The notes under the pieces were generated by a model, which had not been told where the DNA came from, searched no databases, and worked only from the letters and a program-made list of their open reading frames with translations. A program made the position numbers and the translations under genes. A stretch of 64,000 bases of DNA. Source: Microbaculum sp051390635. Lineage in GTDB: Bacteria; Pseudomonadota; Alphaproteobacteria; Rhizobiales; Tepidamorphaceae. Shown piece by piece: positions 1 to 9,338 of this stretch (position 1 is the stretch's first letter; the number at the start of each line of letters is the position of its first letter). The stretch lies in contig NZ_JBPODT010000004.1 of NCBI RefSeq assembly GCF_051390635.1, positions 682,001-746,000 on the forward strand. The letters run 5' to 3'.

Positions 1-1012
1 CCGGCACGACGACGGCGCGCTGGCGCATTTCAACGGCATGGGGCCGACCTATCCCGACGTCCTCGCGACCCTGCTCGCCTACGACGAGACGCGCGGCGCG
101 CCGGTGCTGAACGCGTCGTATTCCGGCTACCAGCGGCTCGAGGCCGGCGACACCGTCGTCATTGTCGATACCGGCGCGCCGCCGCCGCCGACGGTGAGCC
201 GCGAAGCCCATGCCGGCTGCCTGTCCTTCGAGATGTCGGCGTCGGGGCAGCGCATCATCGTCAATTGCGGCGTTCCCGCCTTCGGCTCGGCCCAGTGGCG
301 GGCGGTGTCGCGCGCGACCGCCGCCCATTCGACGGCGACGCTGGACGACACCTCGTCGTGCCGGTTCGCCTCCAACGCGCTCGTCCTGAAGACGCTCGGG
401 CCGGTGATGCTGTCGGGCCCGCGCACCGTCTCGGTGGAGCGGCAGGACGCCGACGTCGTCTCGCTGGCGGCGAGCCATGACGGCTATCGCAGCGATTTCG
501 GCATCATCCACGAGCGGCGCATGGCGGTCAGTCCGGACGGGCGCCGGGTCGAGGGCGAGGACGTGTTCTCCGCCGTCGGCGGCGGCAGCGGCAATCCGCC
601 CTACGCGGTGCGGTTCCACCTGCACCCGCTGGTGCGGGCGAGCCGGACCCGCGACCACAACCGCGTCATCCTCGCCCCGCTGCACGGCGCGTCCTGGGAG
701 TTCTATGCCGGCGGCGCGGACGTCGCCATCGAGGAAAGCGTCTATCTCGGCGGCCTCGACGGGCCGCGCCGCAGCGAGCAGATCGTGCTGCACGGGCGCT
801 GCCGCCACGCCCCGCGCGTCAACTGGCGCCTGCAGCGGATCGATCCGAAGCGGCAGGCCGCCGGACGGGCGGCGGACGCGGACGAACTGCCGCTCGACGC
901 GGAGCCGGACGCGTCCGAACCGGCGGACATGTCCGCTCCCGAAGACAATGGCAATGATGGCGGCGACGGCGGCCGCGGGGATGGCGGCGGCAATAGCGGC
1001 GGCACGGCGTGA
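1..1012 (+). CDS. Heparinase II/III-like protein, C-terminal part (5' truncated)
   Basis: The reading frame is already open at base 2 (residues RHDDGALAHFNG precede the first internal ATG at 38), so the gene begins outside the window and only its last ~337 codons are seen. The Arg-His-x-Asp-Gly...Phe-Asn-Gly segment and the following beta-sandwich-like sequence (for example VSREAHAGCLSFEMS and HERRMAVSPDG) resemble heparinase II/III-family proteins, which are polysaccharide lyase-like enzymes common in alphaproteobacteria and often encoded just before purH. The substrate cannot be told from this part. The last ~35 residues form a low-complexity Asp/Gly/Asn-rich tail that is not part of the fold. 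A 62-base gap separates it from purH on the same strand. Confidence 0.8.
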   Translation, partial: RHDDGALAHFNGMGPTYPDVLATLLAYDETRGAPVLNASYSGYQRLEAGDTVVIVDTGAPPPPTVSREAHAGCLSFEMSASGQRIIVNCGVPAFGSAQWRAVSRATAAHSTATLDDTSSCRFASNALVLKTLGPVMLSGPRTVSVERQDADVVSLAASHDGYRSDFGIIHERRMAVSPDGRRVEGEDVFSAVGGGSGNPPYAVRFHLHPLVRASRTRDHNRVILAPLHGASWEFYAGGADVAIEESVYLGGLDGPRRSEQIVLHGRCRHAPRVNWRLQRIDPKRQAAGRAADADELPLDAEPDASEPADMSAPEDNGNDGGDGGRGDGGGNSGGTA

Positions 1013-1074
1013 CCTGAGCCGGCAGTCGTGCTAAGCGGCGGGCCACACGCTTTCTCCCGCTTCAGGATCTTCCG

Positions 1075-2676
1075 ATGACGAACATGCCGACGCCCGTTCG
1101 CCGGGCTCTCATCTCCGTTTCCGACAAGACCGGAATCGTCGACTTCGCCAAGGCCCTCGCCGACAACGGCGTGGAGCTTTTGTCGACGGGCGGCACCGCC
1201 CGCGCGCTGAAGGAGGCGGGGCTTGCGGTCACCGACGTCGCCTCGGTCACCGGGTTCCCGGAAATGCTCGACGGACGGGTGAAGACGCTGCATCCGAAGG
1301 TGCATGGCGGCCTGCTCGCCGACCGCTCCAAGCCGGAGCATGTCGCGGCGCTGAGCCAGCACGGCATTCCGGAAATCGACCTGCTGGCGATCAATCTCTA
1401 TCCCTTCGAAGAGACGCTGCTGCGCGGCGCCGGCTTCGAGGCGTGCATCGAGAACATCGATATCGGTGGCCCGGCGATGATCCGCGCGGCGGCCAAGAAC
1501 CACGGCTCGGTGACGGTGCTGGTCGATCCGGCCGACTATGCGGGCGTGCTCGAGGAACTCGGCACGGGCGGCGTCAGCGCCGGCACGCGCCAGCGGCTGG
1601 CGGCCAAGGCGTTCGCGCGCACCGCGGCCTACGACGCGGCGATCTCGCGCTGGTTCACCGACGCGGTGGGCGACGGCGAACCGACCTGGGTCAGCTTCGG
1701 CGGCACGCTTGGGGAATCGCTGCGCTACGGAGAGAATCCGCACCAGCGCGCCGGCTTCTATCGCACGCCCGAATCCCGGCCCGGTCCGGCGCGGCCGGGC
1801 GTCGCCACCGCCCGCCAGCTCCAGGGCAAGGCGCTGTCCTACAACAACATCAACGACACCGACGCGGCCTTCGAGCTCGTCGCCGAGTTCGATCCGAACG
1901 ACGCGGCGGCGGTGGCCATCATCAAGCACGCCAATCCCTGCGGCGTGGCGACCGGGGCGAGCCTGCGCGAGGCCTACGAGCTGGCGCTGCGCTGCGATCC
2001 GGTGTCCGCCTTCGGCGGCATCGTCGCGATCAACCAGACCCTCGACGCGGAGGCCGCGGAGAAGATCGTCGAGATCTTCACCGAGGTGATCGTCGCCCCG
2101 GCGGCGAGCCCGGCGGCGATCGAGATCGTCGCGGCGAAGAAGAACCTGCGCCTGCTGGTGACCGGCGGCCTGCCGGATCCGGCCGCGCCCGGCCTGACCG
2201 TGCGCTCGGTCGCCGGCGGCCTGCTGGTGCAGTCGCGTGACAACGGCCGGCTCGGCGCGACCGATCTCCGGGTCGTGACCAGGCGGGCGCCGAGCGAGCA
2301 GGAACTGCACGACCTGCTGTTCGCCTGGCGGGTGGCCAAGCACGTGAAGTCGAACGCCATCGTCTACGCCAGGGACGGCGCCACCGCCGGCATCGGCGCG
2401 GGCCAGATGAGCCGCATCGATTCGGCCCGCATCGCCGCGCACAAGTCCGAGGAGGCGGCGAAGGCGGCGGGGATCGCCCGGCCGCTCGCCGAGGGCTCGG
2501 TGGTCGCCTCCGATGCGTTCTTCCCGTTCCCGGACGGCCTGCTGGCGGCGGCGGCGGCGGGCGCGACCGCGGTGATCCAGCCGGGCGGGTCTATGCGCGA
2601 CGAGGACGTGATCGCGGCGGCGGACGAAAAGGGGCTGGCCATGGTATTTACCGGAATGCGCCACTTCCGGCATTAG
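1075..2676 (+). CDS. purH: Bifunctional AICAR transformylase/IMP cyclohydrolase PurH
   Basis: This cytosolic enzyme catalyses the last two steps of de novo purine synthesis: formylation of AICAR with 10-formyl-tetrahydrofolate, then ring closure to IMP. The 533-residue length matches the family. The N-terminal MGS-like cyclohydrolase domain (about residues 1-200) includes ALISVSDKTGIVDFA, LLSTGGTARAL and GFPEMLDGRVKTLHPK. The transformylase domain follows with LRYGENPHQ, SYNNINDTDAA and the catalytic Lys-His pair in AIIKHANPCG. The C-terminus SMRDEDVIAAADEKG and FTGMRHFRH is also typical. The ATG at 1075 has AGGAT upstream and gives the standard N-terminus. Confidence 0.97.
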   Translation: MTNMPTPVRRALISVSDKTGIVDFAKALADNGVELLSTGGTARALKEAGLAVTDVASVTGFPEMLDGRVKTLHPKVHGGLLADRSKPEHVAALSQHGIPEIDLLAINLYPFEETLLRGAGFEACIENIDIGGPAMIRAAAKNHGSVTVLVDPADYAGVLEELGTGGVSAGTRQRLAAKAFARTAAYDAAISRWFTDAVGDGEPTWVSFGGTLGESLRYGENPHQRAGFYRTPESRPGPARPGVATARQLQGKALSYNNINDTDAAFELVAEFDPNDAAAVAIIKHANPCGVATGASLREAYELALRCDPVSAFGGIVAINQTLDAEAAEKIVEIFTEVIVAPAASPAAIEIVAAKKNLRLLVTGGLPDPAAPGLTVRSVAGGLLVQSRDNGRLGATDLRVVTRRAPSEQELHDLLFAWRVAKHVKSNAIVYARDGATAGIGAGQMSRIDSARIAAHKSEEAAKAAGIARPLAEGSVVASDAFFPFPDGLLAAAAAGATAVIQPGGSMRDEDVIAAADEKGLAMVFTGMRHFRH

Positions 2677-2693
2677 GTCCCGGGTGATACAAT
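2665..2693 (+). promoter_or_regulatory. Possible promoter for a leaderless transcript
   Basis: TACAAT at 2688-2693 resembles a -10 box and ends six bases before the ATG at 2700, so transcription would begin at or next to the start codon. A weak -35 (TTCCGG, 2665-2670) lies 17 bp further upstream, inside the end of purH. No Shine-Dalgarno sequence is visible before the ATG. This is inference from spacing only; read-through from purH is an alternative. Confidence 0.3.
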
Positions 2694-2699
2694 CTATAG

Positions 2700-3584
2700 A
2701 TGCGGCGAATACTCGTATCTATCCTGATCGCGGTGATCGTTGTCGTTGCCGGCGGCGGTGCGTATGTATGGCTGTCGCTGACCGGGGCCTTCACCGACAA
2801 GCGCAGCCCCGACCAGCTGCTGGCGCTGCTGGAGCCCGATATCGTGATCGTCAAGCCGGACGGTGACGGGCCGTTCCCGGCGGTGCTGCTGTTTCACGGC
2901 TGCGAGGGCCTGTGGAACGGCGACCAGCGCCGGCCGCTGATGGGCATCTACGCCGATATCGCCAGGTCCGAGGGGGTCGTGGCGATCATCGTCGACAGCC
3001 TGAAGCCGCGTAACATCGATTCCGAGGAAGCCTATGCCGACGTCTGCCCCGGCTGGGTGCTGCGCGGCTCGGAGCGGGCCGGCGACGTGGCGGTGACGGT
3101 GCCGTTCGCCCGCAGCCTTCCCTATGTCGACCCGGACCGGATCGCGATCGCCGGCTGGAGCCACGGCGGCTGGACGGTGATGGACTTTCTGGCGATGCCG
3201 CCGAACGAGACGGTGCCCTACAGCCTGACCCGGTGGCCGACGGCCGCCTTCGCCGGCCTGACCGCGGTCTACCTGACCTATCCCTATTGCGGCTTCCCGG
3301 CGCTGGCGCCGGAGGCCGGCGAGATCGAGCCGCGGCCGACCTGGGCGATCCACGGCACCAAGGACGTCACCGCCGATCCGGCGCCGTGCAACCAGGCCTA
3401 CGCGCTCGCGGTCGAGGAGGGCGCGCCTGTCGACGTCCAGACCATCGAGGGGGCGACGCATGCCTTCGACCGTCCCGACGTGCTGCCGAATTCCACCTCC
3501 GTCTACGATCCGGCCTTCGCGCAGATCGCCTACGACCGCTTCCGCACGTTCCTGCGCGAGGTGCTGGTCCCGTCGGGGCAGTGA
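2700..3584 (+). CDS. Dienelactone hydrolase-like alpha/beta hydrolase, membrane-anchored or exported
   Basis: The 294-residue protein starts with a hydrophobic segment (about residues 4-27, ILVSILIAVIVVVAGGGAYV) that would act as a signal anchor or signal peptide. An alpha/beta-hydrolase of the dienelactone hydrolase type follows. LLFHGCEGLWNG looks like the oxyanion strand, AIAGWSHGGWTV is the nucleophile elbow (this family often has Cys, here Ser), IHGTKDVTADPAPC should carry the acid and GATHAFDRPD the catalytic His. The substrate is unknown. It lies 23 bp after purH without an obvious ribosome-binding site, and its stop codon directly abuts the stop codon of the convergent glutamate dehydrogenase gene. 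Confidence 0.75.
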   Translation: MRRILVSILIAVIVVVAGGGAYVWLSLTGAFTDKRSPDQLLALLEPDIVIVKPDGDGPFPAVLLFHGCEGLWNGDQRRPLMGIYADIARSEGVVAIIVDSLKPRNIDSEEAYADVCPGWVLRGSERAGDVAVTVPFARSLPYVDPDRIAIAGWSHGGWTVMDFLAMPPNETVPYSLTRWPTAAFAGLTAVYLTYPYCGFPALAPEAGEIEPRPTWAIHGTKDVTADPAPCNQAYALAVEEGAPVDVQTIEGATHAFDRPDVLPNSTSVYDPAFAQIAYDRFRTFLREVLVPSGQ

Positions 3585-6500
3585 CTATCCGCCCGCGAGG
3601 TCGTTGAACAGGCTCGCGGCCACCGCCAGCCGGGACAGGCTCATGGGGCCGCGCTCGATATCGGCGATCGCGCCGGCCGTGCGCGTCACGCTGCTACCGC
3701 GCGTGGCGATCCAGGCGTCCAGCGCCGGCTTGCCCTTCTTGCCCGTCGCCAGCACCTCGGCCACCAGCTTGCGCTGCGCCTCGTGGATCAGGTCGAGGGT
3801 GCGGTTGAGCGCCAGCCTGTCGTAGTAGTCGACGGCGCCCAGCGCCCGGGTCGTCTCACCCAGCTCGTCGACGCGGAAATGCGCGGAGAAGGCGAAGAAG
3901 GTCTCGGCGACGGCGCTGAGCGATTTGCCGGTGCGATCCGAAACCAGGACGATGTCGGGCACGCGCGACAGCCACTGCGCGCCGGCGGCGCGGGTTGCCA
4001 GGCCCTCCGGCAGCCCGGCCCCGACAAGCTCGTCGCGGCGCGCGGCGATGCGCCCGGCGGCCTCGCCCGGAACGATCCCGGCGAGATCCTTGGAGAGCGT
4101 CGCGGTCGCCTTGCGATAGTGGTCTATGACCTCGGCGAGACCGTGCTCGATGTCGATGTTGCGCAGGAACCAGGCGGTGGCGCGCAACAGCAGGTCCTGC
4201 AGGCTGGCGTAGAGCTCGAGCTGCAGGTCTCCGGATATCCTGTTGTCGAGCGCGTCGATCTCGCCGTTCACCTCGGTGAGGCCGAAGGCGTTGCGGGCGG
4301 CGGCGAAGGCGGCGGCGATCTCGGGCACGTCGGCGCCGGTCTCGTCGGCGAGCCGGACGATCATCGTCGGGCCGCAGCGGTTGATCATCGAGTTCGCCAG
4401 CATGGTCGAGATGATCTCGCGGCGCAGCCGATGATCGGCGATCGCCCCGGGGAAGCGCGCCTGCAGGGCTTCGGGGAAGTAGCGCATCAGCTCGCGGCCG
4501 AGATAGGAGTCGTCCGGCACGGCGCAGTCCAGGAGCCGTGAATACAGGTCGATCTTGGCGTAGGCGAGCAGCACCGCGAGCTCGGGTCGCGTCAGCGGCT
4601 CGCAGCGCGTCTCGCGGGCCTGCAGTTCGGCGTCGTCGGGAAGGTCCTCGACGGCACGGTCGAGGTCGCCGCGCGATTCCAGGTCGCGCATCAGGCGCTG
4701 CTGGAAGCCCAGGTCCTCGAGCCCGCGACGCTCGGTCAGCGACAGCGCCAGGGTCTGCAGATAGTTGTTGCGCAGGACCAGGCCGGCGACCTCCTCGGTC
4801 ATCTCGACGAGCAGGTCGTTGCGCTGGGCCAGCGTCAGCGATCCCTTCCGCATCTCGCTGCCGAGCGCGATCTTGATGTTGACCTCCATGTCGGAGGAGT
4901 TGACGCCGGCGGAGTTGTCGATGGCGTCGGAGTTTATCCGGCCGCCGGCGAGCGCGAACTCGATGCGGGCGCGCTGCGTCATGCCGAGATTGGCGCCTTC
5001 GCCGACAACCTTCACCCGCATCTGCGCCGCGGTGATGCGGATCGCGTCGTTGGCGCGGTCGCCGACATGGTCGTCGGTCTCCTCGCTGGCGCGCACATAG
5101 GTGCCGATGCCGCCGAACCAGAGCAGGTCCGCCTCGAGCCTGAGGATCGCCGAGATGAGCTCGGCCGGCGTCGCCGTCTTGCGGTGGATGCCGAGCAGCT
5201 CCTGCATCCGCGGCGACAGCGGGATCGCCTTCATCTGGCGCGAGAACACGCCGCCACCCGCGGAGATCAGGCTGGTGTCGTAGTCCTGCCAGCTCGAGCG
5301 CGGCAGCGCGAACAGGCGCGTGCGCTCGGCGTAGCCGATGGCCGGGTCCGGATCGGGGTCGATGAAGATGTCGCGATGGTCGAAGGCGGCGACGAGGCGG
5401 ATCTGCTCGGACAGCAGCATGCCGTTGCCGAACACGTCGCCGGACATGTCGCCGACGCCGATCACCGAGAACGGCGTCGTCTGGATGTCGACGTCCATCT
5501 CGCGGAAGTGGCGCTTGACCGCCTCCCAGGCGCCGCGGGCGGTGATGCCCATCTTCTTGTGGTCGTAGCCGGCCGAGCCGCCGGAGGCGAAGGCGTCGTC
5601 GAGCCAGAAGTCGTGCGCCTGCGACAGGCCGTTGGCGATGTCGGAGAAGGTCGCCGTGCCCTTGTCGGCGGCGACGACGAGATAAGGGTCGTCGCCGTCG
5701 TGGCGCACCGTCAGCGCGGGCGCGACGATGGCGCCCTCGACCAGGTTGTCGGTGAGATCGAGCAGGCTGCCGACGAAGACCTTGTAGCAGGCGATGCCCT
5801 CCGCCAGCATCGCCTCGCGGTTGCCGACGGGCAGGTGCTTGGGCACGAAGCCGCCCTTGGCGCCGACCGGCACGATGACGGCGTTCTTGACCTGCTGCGC
5901 CTTGACGAGACCGAGCACCTCGGTGCGGAAGTCCTGCGGCCGGTCGGACCAGCGCAGGCCGCCGCGGGCGATCTCGCCGAAACGCAGATGCACGCCCTCG
6001 ACGCGCGGGCTGTAGACGAAGATCTCCATGTGCGGGCGCGGCTCGGGCAGGTCGTCGATCTGCCGGCTGGACAGCTTGATGGAGAAGGCCTCGCGCGTCT
6101 CGCCATGGGTGTCGGTCTGGTAGAAGTTGGTGCGCAGCGTCGCGCGGATGAGATTGACGAAGCAGCGCACGATGCGGTCCTCGTCGAGGCTGGGAACGGC
6201 CTCGAGCGCGGCCTCGATCTTGTCGACGAGCGCCTGTTCGGCGGCCAGTCTTTCCGTCCGGTCGGTGACCTGCGGGGAGAAGCGGGCATGAAACACGTCG
6301 ACCAGCAGACCGGCGATGTCGGCGTGATGCTGCAGCGTCTGCCACATGTAGTCCTGGGAGTAGGGGATGCGGGCCTGGCGCAGATAGCGCGAATAGGCGC
6401 GCAGCGTGGCGATGTCGCGCCAGGCGAGGCAGGCCTTGACGATCAAGGCGTTGTAGCCGTCGTTCTCGGCCTGGCCGAGGGCCACGGCGAGGAAGCCGTC

Positions 6501-8438
6501 GGCCAGACGCCCGTTGAGACGGTCGAGGTCGATCGCCGCCCCGTCGGCGCGTTCCAGCACCATGTCGTGCATCCAGATGTCGGCGACGGCGTCGGTGTCC
6601 GGCCGGGCGATGCGGTAGGTGCGCTCGCTGATGACCTTGAAGCCCATGTTCTCCAGGATCGGCACGCGCTCCGACAGCGGCACCGGGCTGTCGAGCCGGA
6701 ACAGCTTGAGGCCGAGCCGGTCGGGACGGTCGGCGTCCGGCCGGTGGAAGTCGATCAGCAGGCGGCGCTCGCCGACCAGCCGCTCGACGACGGAAATGTC
6801 GTGCACCGCCACCTCGGCGGAGTAGGCGGCCTGGTAGCCGCCGGTGAAGGCGTCCTTGTAGCGGTGGTATAGCTCGGCGGCGTGGAAGACGTCGTGAGCG
6901 TCGTCGAGCGCCTCCTTCAGATTGTCCGACCAGATGCGGATCAGGCCGGCGATCTCCGCCTCCAGCGCGGCCTGGTCCGGCGTCGGGGCGGTGCCCTCGT
7001 AGCGGCCGATGATGAAATGGACGCGGGTCAGCACGCCTTCCGGATAGAAGGGATAGAAGGCCGACACGCGCCCCTCGAAGGCGCGCGCCAGCAGGTCGCC
7101 GATCGCCAGGCGGACGCGGGTGTTGTAGCGGTCGCGCGGGACGTAGACGAGCGCGGAGACGAACCGGTCGAACTTGTCGGCCCGGTAGAGGACGCGGATG
7201 CGCGGGCGCTCGCCGAGCTGGAGGATCGCCAGCGACCATTCGTACAGCGTCTCGATATCGATCTGGAACAGCTCGTCGCGCGGGAACGTCTCCAGCACGT
7301 TCGTCAGCGCCTTGCCGTTGTGGCTCTCCGGCTCGAAGCCGGTCTTGCGCATGACCAGGTCGACCTTGTGCCGGAGATAGGGGATGGAGCGGATGCCGCG
7401 GTTGTAGGCGGTCGAGGTGAACAGGCCGATGAGGCGCAGCTCGCCGGTCAGGGCGCCCTCGTCGTCGAAGGTCTTGACGCCGACATAGTCCATGTGGACG
7501 CGGCGATGGACGAGCGACTTGACGTTGGCCTTGGTGACGATCAGCGGCACGGGCTGCATCAGGAAGTCGCGCAGCTCCGGCGTGTAGGTGACCCATTCGC
7601 GGCCGCGCCGCAGGACCATCACGCCGGGATCGCGCAGGATGCCGAAGCCGGCGCCCTCGTCGCGCGCGACGCGCTCGAGCCGGCCCTCCTCGACGCCGCC
7701 GACGAAGGCGTACTCGCGCAGGCCCAGGAGCGTGAAGTTGTTGTCGGCGATCCAGTCGAGGAACTGCACGGCCTCGGCGATCTCGTCGGCGGGAATCGGC
7801 GGCGGGTTGGAGCGGTAGACCTCGATCTCCTGCTTGAGCCGGGCGAGCATCGGCTGCCAGTCGCGCACGACGATGCGCACGGCGTCGTCGACCCGGCCCA
7901 GCGCGGCGGCCAGCTCGCGCCGCTCGAGATCGGAATCGATGCGGTCGACATGGATCTGGATGACGCTCTCGCGCAACACCTCTGCCTGGGAGGACGGCCG
8001 CTCGATGCCATGGAATTTCTTGCGCTTGCCCCGGCCGTCGCGCTCGACGCACACGATGGGATGCAGCACGAGGCGGACCTCGTAGCTGCGGTCCTGCAGC
8101 TCCGCCATCGCCGAATCGAGCAGGAACGGCATGTTGTCGTTGACGATCTCGACGACGGTGACCGAGTTGAGCGGCGACTCCGGCGCGGGATCGATCGGAT
8201 CCGGATCGAAGACGTGGATCTTGTGCTTGCCGGGCTGCCGTGTCGCGGTGAAGTCCCACGCGCCTTCGGCCAGAAGCGCCAGTTCACCGGGCGAATAGAT
8301 CGCCAGATCCTCGTAGGCGGCGTCGGAATACAGGCAGTCCGTGAAAGCGCCGAGCGCCGACTTGCGGGCGGCGCCGGGAAGCGCCTTCAGGGTCGCCTCG
8401 ATCAGCGCACGCCTTCTGTCCTGGTCGCGTTGGAGCAT
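3585..8438 (-). CDS. gdhB: NAD-specific glutamate dehydrogenase, large (~180 kDa) type
   Basis: This is the very large catabolic NAD-dependent glutamate dehydrogenase, which converts glutamate to 2-oxoglutarate plus ammonium. At 1,617 residues it matches the 1,500-1,650 residue class. The long N-terminal half carries ACT-like regulatory regions (for example TVVEIVNDNMPFLLDSAMAEL). The central catalytic part includes RGGLRWSDRPQDFRTEVLGL, VPVGAKGGFVPK with the expected lysine, KGTATFSDIANG and VIGVGDMSGDVFGNG. GNGMLLS, VKVVGEGANLGMTQRARIEF and DNSAGVNSSDMEVN follow. GAGGAAA lies seven bases before the ATG at 8438. The gene stands alone, divergent from the AhpD-like gene. The long ORFs on its complementary strand are shadows. 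Confidence 0.95.
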   Translation of the reverse strand: MLQRDQDRRRALIEATLKALPGAARKSALGAFTDCLYSDAAYEDLAIYSPGELALLAEGAWDFTATRQPGKHKIHVFDPDPIDPAPESPLNSVTVVEIVNDNMPFLLDSAMAELQDRSYEVRLVLHPIVCVERDGRGKRKKFHGIERPSSQAEVLRESVIQIHVDRIDSDLERRELAAALGRVDDAVRIVVRDWQPMLARLKQEIEVYRSNPPPIPADEIAEAVQFLDWIADNNFTLLGLREYAFVGGVEEGRLERVARDEGAGFGILRDPGVMVLRRGREWVTYTPELRDFLMQPVPLIVTKANVKSLVHRRVHMDYVGVKTFDDEGALTGELRLIGLFTSTAYNRGIRSIPYLRHKVDLVMRKTGFEPESHNGKALTNVLETFPRDELFQIDIETLYEWSLAILQLGERPRIRVLYRADKFDRFVSALVYVPRDRYNTRVRLAIGDLLARAFEGRVSAFYPFYPEGVLTRVHFIIGRYEGTAPTPDQAALEAEIAGLIRIWSDNLKEALDDAHDVFHAAELYHRYKDAFTGGYQAAYSAEVAVHDISVVERLVGERRLLIDFHRPDADRPDRLGLKLFRLDSPVPLSERVPILENMGFKVISERTYRIARPDTDAVADIWMHDMVLERADGAAIDLDRLNGRLADGFLAVALGQAENDGYNALIVKACLAWRDIATLRAYSRYLRQARIPYSQDYMWQTLQHHADIAGLLVDVFHARFSPQVTDRTERLAAEQALVDKIEAALEAVPSLDEDRIVRCFVNLIRATLRTNFYQTDTHGETREAFSIKLSSRQIDDLPEPRPHMEIFVYSPRVEGVHLRFGEIARGGLRWSDRPQDFRTEVLGLVKAQQVKNAVIVPVGAKGGFVPKHLPVGNREAMLAEGIACYKVFVGSLLDLTDNLVEGAIVAPALTVRHDGDDPYLVVAADKGTATFSDIANGLSQAHDFWLDDAFASGGSAGYDHKKMGITARGAWEAVKRHFREMDVDIQTTPFSVIGVGDMSGDVFGNGMLLSEQIRLVAAFDHRDIFIDPDPDPAIGYAERTRLFALPRSSWQDYDTSLISAGGGVFSRQMKAIPLSPRMQELLGIHRKTATPAELISAILRLEADLLWFGGIGTYVRASEETDDHVGDRANDAIRITAAQMRVKVVGEGANLGMTQRARIEFALAGGRINSDAIDNSAGVNSSDMEVNIKIALGSEMRKGSLTLAQRNDLLVEMTEEVAGLVLRNNYLQTLALSLTERRGLEDLGFQQRLMRDLESRGDLDRAVEDLPDDAELQARETRCEPLTRPELAVLLAYAKIDLYSRLLDCAVPDDSYLGRELMRYFPEALQARFPGAIADHRLRREIISTMLANSMINRCGPTMIVRLADETGADVPEIAAAFAAARNAFGLTEVNGEIDALDNRISGDLQLELYASLQDLLLRATAWFLRNIDIEHGLAEVIDHYRKATATLSKDLAGIVPGEAAGRIAARRDELVGAGLPEGLATRAAGAQWLSRVPDIVLVSDRTGKSLSAVAETFFAFSAHFRVDELGETTRALGAVDYYDRLALNRTLDLIHEAQRKLVAEVLATGKKGKPALDAWIATRGSSVTRTAGAIADIERGPMSLSRLAVAASLFNDLAGG

Positions 8439-8525
8439 TGCGTTTCCTCGTATTCCGTTTTCCGTTCTTGCGACTCACGGCTTGCCCGGAAGTGTTCGAC
8501 AGATTGACGACGGTGTCGAGACATC

Positions 8526-8567
8526 GGTTATCGGGCTGCGGTTACCGGGCTGCGGATTCCGGGCGCG
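8526..8567. repeat. Three imperfect 14-bp tandem units
   Basis: In the 184-bp gap between the divergent glutamate dehydrogenase and AhpD-like genes, a 14-bp unit is repeated about three times with drift: GGTTATCGGGCTGC, GGTTACCGGGCTGC, then a more diverged GGATTCCGGGCGCG. Copies one and two differ at one base. The period matches other tandem repeats in the window. Confidence 0.8.
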
Positions 8568-8622
8568 GCTGTGCTAGCGTTGCGTCCTTGGACCCGAAAC
8601 GCGCAACAGCCGGAGGACATGA

Positions 8623-9198
8623 ATGTCGGAAGACCGCGTGATCGCGCTCGATCTCGAACAGGAAGACGATCTCACCGATCGCCAGAAGGCCTATTTCGAC
8701 AAGTGCATGGAAAAGCTTGGCATGGTGCCGAACGTGTTGAAGGCCTACGCGTTCAATCCGGTCAAGCTCGACGCCTTCACGGCGATGTACAACGATCTGA
8801 TGCTCGGCGACTCCGGGCTGTCGAAGCTGGAACGCGAGATGATCGCCGTCGTCTGTTCCAGCGTTAACCACTGTTTCTACTGCCTGACCGCCCACGGGCA
8901 GGCGGTGCGCCAGTACTCCGGCGACCCGGCGCTCGGCGAGACGATGGTGATGAACTACCGCGCCGCCGATCTGACGAGCAAGCAACGGGCGATGCTCGAT
9001 TTCGCCTGGAAGCTGACGGAAACGCCGTGGGCGATCGACGAGCCGGACCGCCAGGCGCTGCGCGATGTCGGCTTCAGCGACCGGGACATCTGGGACATCG
9101 CCTCGGTGGCGGCGTTCTTCAACATGACCAACCGGGTGGCGACGGCGACCGACATGCGGCCCAACCCCGAGTATCACGGACAGAACCGGCAATCGTGA
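8623..9198 (+). CDS. Peroxidase-related AhpD/carboxymuconolactone-decarboxylase-like protein
   Basis: This 191-residue cytosolic protein of the AhpD-like fold is annotated in many genomes as an uncharacterised peroxidase-related enzyme. The diagnostic segment is VVCSSVNHCFYCLTAHGQAVR, in which the Cys-Phe-Tyr-Cys redox pair followed by His four residues later is the AhpD active-site pattern. Known members act as alkylhydroperoxidases or thiol-dependent reductants; the partner and substrate here are unknown. CGGAGG at 8611-8616 is well placed before the ATG at 8623. TGTGCTAGCG just upstream (8570-8579) also occurs before atpH and may be part of a promoter. Confidence 0.85.
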   Translation: MSEDRVIALDLEQEDDLTDRQKAYFDKCMEKLGMVPNVLKAYAFNPVKLDAFTAMYNDLMLGDSGLSKLEREMIAVVCSSVNHCFYCLTAHGQAVRQYSGDPALGETMVMNYRAADLTSKQRAMLDFAWKLTETPWAIDEPDRQALRDVGFSDRDIWDIASVAAFFNMTNRVATATDMRPNPEYHGQNRQS

Positions 9199-9338
9199 AA
9201 CAAATGAATCGATGACCATCGGCCGCGGTAACGGCATCGCAATGAAATTTCCGTATGAAACCTTCCACAGTGAGGTGCGTTAAACCAGATATCGCATGTG
9301 GATTGACGCACGTTGTCGGATGTTCCATCTTTGTTCCT

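Noticed and set aside
742..2673. 643-codon open frame antisense to purH, and comparable long frames antisense to the glutamate dehydrogenase, ATP synthase and other genes
   Set aside because: High GC content keeps complementary frames open. The translations are Arg/Ala/Gly/Asp-rich with no family motif, while the sense frames are clear conserved proteins.
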